From assembly GCA_002500665.1 (NCBI GenBank), contig DLRY01000022.1, forward strand, positions 1 to 5,957: a stretch of 5,957 nt of DNA. The letters are read 5' to 3'. This document shows, in pieces, positions 5,646-5,957 of this stretch. The position numbers and the translations under genes are program-made. A model generated the notes under the pieces. That model had not been told where the DNA came from, ran no database searches, and worked only from the letters and a program-made list of their open reading frames with translations. The stretch is from Opitutia bacterium UBA7876 (GTDB lineage: Bacteria > Verrucomicrobiota > Verrucomicrobiia > Opitutales > Seribacteraceae). Within the stretch, counting starts at the first letter, position 1, and each line of letters opens with the position of its first letter.

Positions 5646-5957
5646 TCAAGCAGTCTCGCTATCCGATGTCGCCGCTACCCATATGGCAAGACCGAAAGCA
5701 GCTTTGTTAACGAGGTCAGCAAGGTTGTAAACGATGTTGACGGTACCCTCATCAGTTCCCCCGCCCAAGTAACCGAGGTAGTAACCAATTGGGTATATGG
5801 CCCATCCGAATGTTACGATCGCACGGATCGTCTTGAATGCCTGCTGGCTTGCGGCGTTGCCGCTTGCATCGTTGATGGTAGAAGCCTCGCCTTTGAAAAT
5901 CTCATAGATGATGTAGATCCAGCCAGCCATACCGACCACGAATCCACTAACCCTGTA
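5646..5957 (-). CDS. Proteorhodopsin, C-terminal part, 5' end outside window
   Basis: This is a microbial rhodopsin, a seven-helix retinal protein that most likely pumps protons out across the inner membrane in light. The frame is open to the right edge, and 103 residues covering helices E, F and G are visible. Helix E reads AGWIYIIYEIF, helix F has FGWAIYPIGYYLGY, and helix G has YNLADLVNKAAFG. Lys85 of the fragment is the Schiff-base lysine and Asp81 the counter-ion. Aligning these with Lys231 and Asp227 of green proteorhodopsin makes the last residue number 249, the length of that protein, so the C terminus is full length. Phe6 falls at the Phe152 position, where xanthorhodopsin has a glycine that makes room for a carotenoid antenna. 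This favours a pump without such an antenna. Pump residues in helix C and the spectral tuning site are outside the window. It is the first visible gene of the cassette. Confidence 0.95.
   Translation of the reverse strand, partial: YRVSGFVVGMAGWIYIIYEIFKGEASTINDASGNAASQQAFKTIRAIVTFGWAIYPIGYYLGYLGGGTDEGTVNIVYNLADLVNKAAFGLAIWVAATSDSETA

Noticed and set aside
5622..5649. TTGACA (5644-5649) near the rhodopsin stop as a -35 box for a crtE promoter
   Set aside because: At 16-17 bp spacing only TACACG or ACACGC is found, a poor -10. The transcript would start at or after the crtE ATG. The hexamer partly consists of the rhodopsin stop codon, so it is probably coincidence.
1..5957. CRISPR arrays, tRNA or rRNA genes, insertion sequences
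   Set aside because: No direct-repeat arrays, RNA-gene motifs or transposase frames were seen. Genes cover almost every base, with gaps of at most 26 nt.

Overview
The window is a nearly gap-free, gene-dense stretch. It holds a bacterial proteorhodopsin photosystem cassette on the minus strand, converging on the end of an unrelated sugar-acid gene on the plus strand. In transcription order the cassette reads: proteorhodopsin (only the C-terminal 103 residues, cut by the right edge), crtE (prenyl diphosphate synthase), a fused crtI-crtB (phytoene desaturase plus phytoene synthase in one 772-residue protein), a CrtYcd-type lycopene cyclase, and blh (beta-carotene to retinal). The left edge carries the last 211 residues of a mannonate dehydratase (uxuA family).

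The genes form a self-contained route to a light-driven ion pump. CrtE makes the C20 prenyl diphosphate. The CrtB half of the fusion condenses two into phytoene, and the CrtI half desaturates phytoene to lycopene. The cyclase makes beta-carotene, Blh cleaves it to retinal, and retinal binds the lysine in helix G of the rhodopsin. No ketolase or hydroxylase is present, so retinal rather than a decorated carotenoid looks like the end product within this window.

The cassette is packed like one operon. The gaps are 26, 12 and 7 nt, and the last junction is a TGATG stop/start overlap. A strong 12-bp hairpin flanked by A- and T-rich runs lies just after the rhodopsin gene and inside the annotated 5' end of crtE. 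It may separate high rhodopsin expression from low enzyme expression. Only blh has a recognisable Shine-Dalgarno sequence. crtE and crtIB lie in the same reading frame, separated by a single TAG and four codons.

The source is probably an aquatic, likely marine, rhodopsin-bearing bacterium. The uxuA fragment is clearly richer in GC (sampled blocks 67-73%) than the cassette (sampled blocks mostly 37-58%), which fits acquisition of the cassette by transfer. The phylum cannot be fixed by reading alone. A Verrucomicrobia/Planctomycetes-type host is a low-confidence guess. The most unusual items are the CrtI-CrtB fusion placed directly before a CrtYcd-type cyclase, the hairpin at the rhodopsin/crtE boundary, and the in-frame crtE/crtIB junction.
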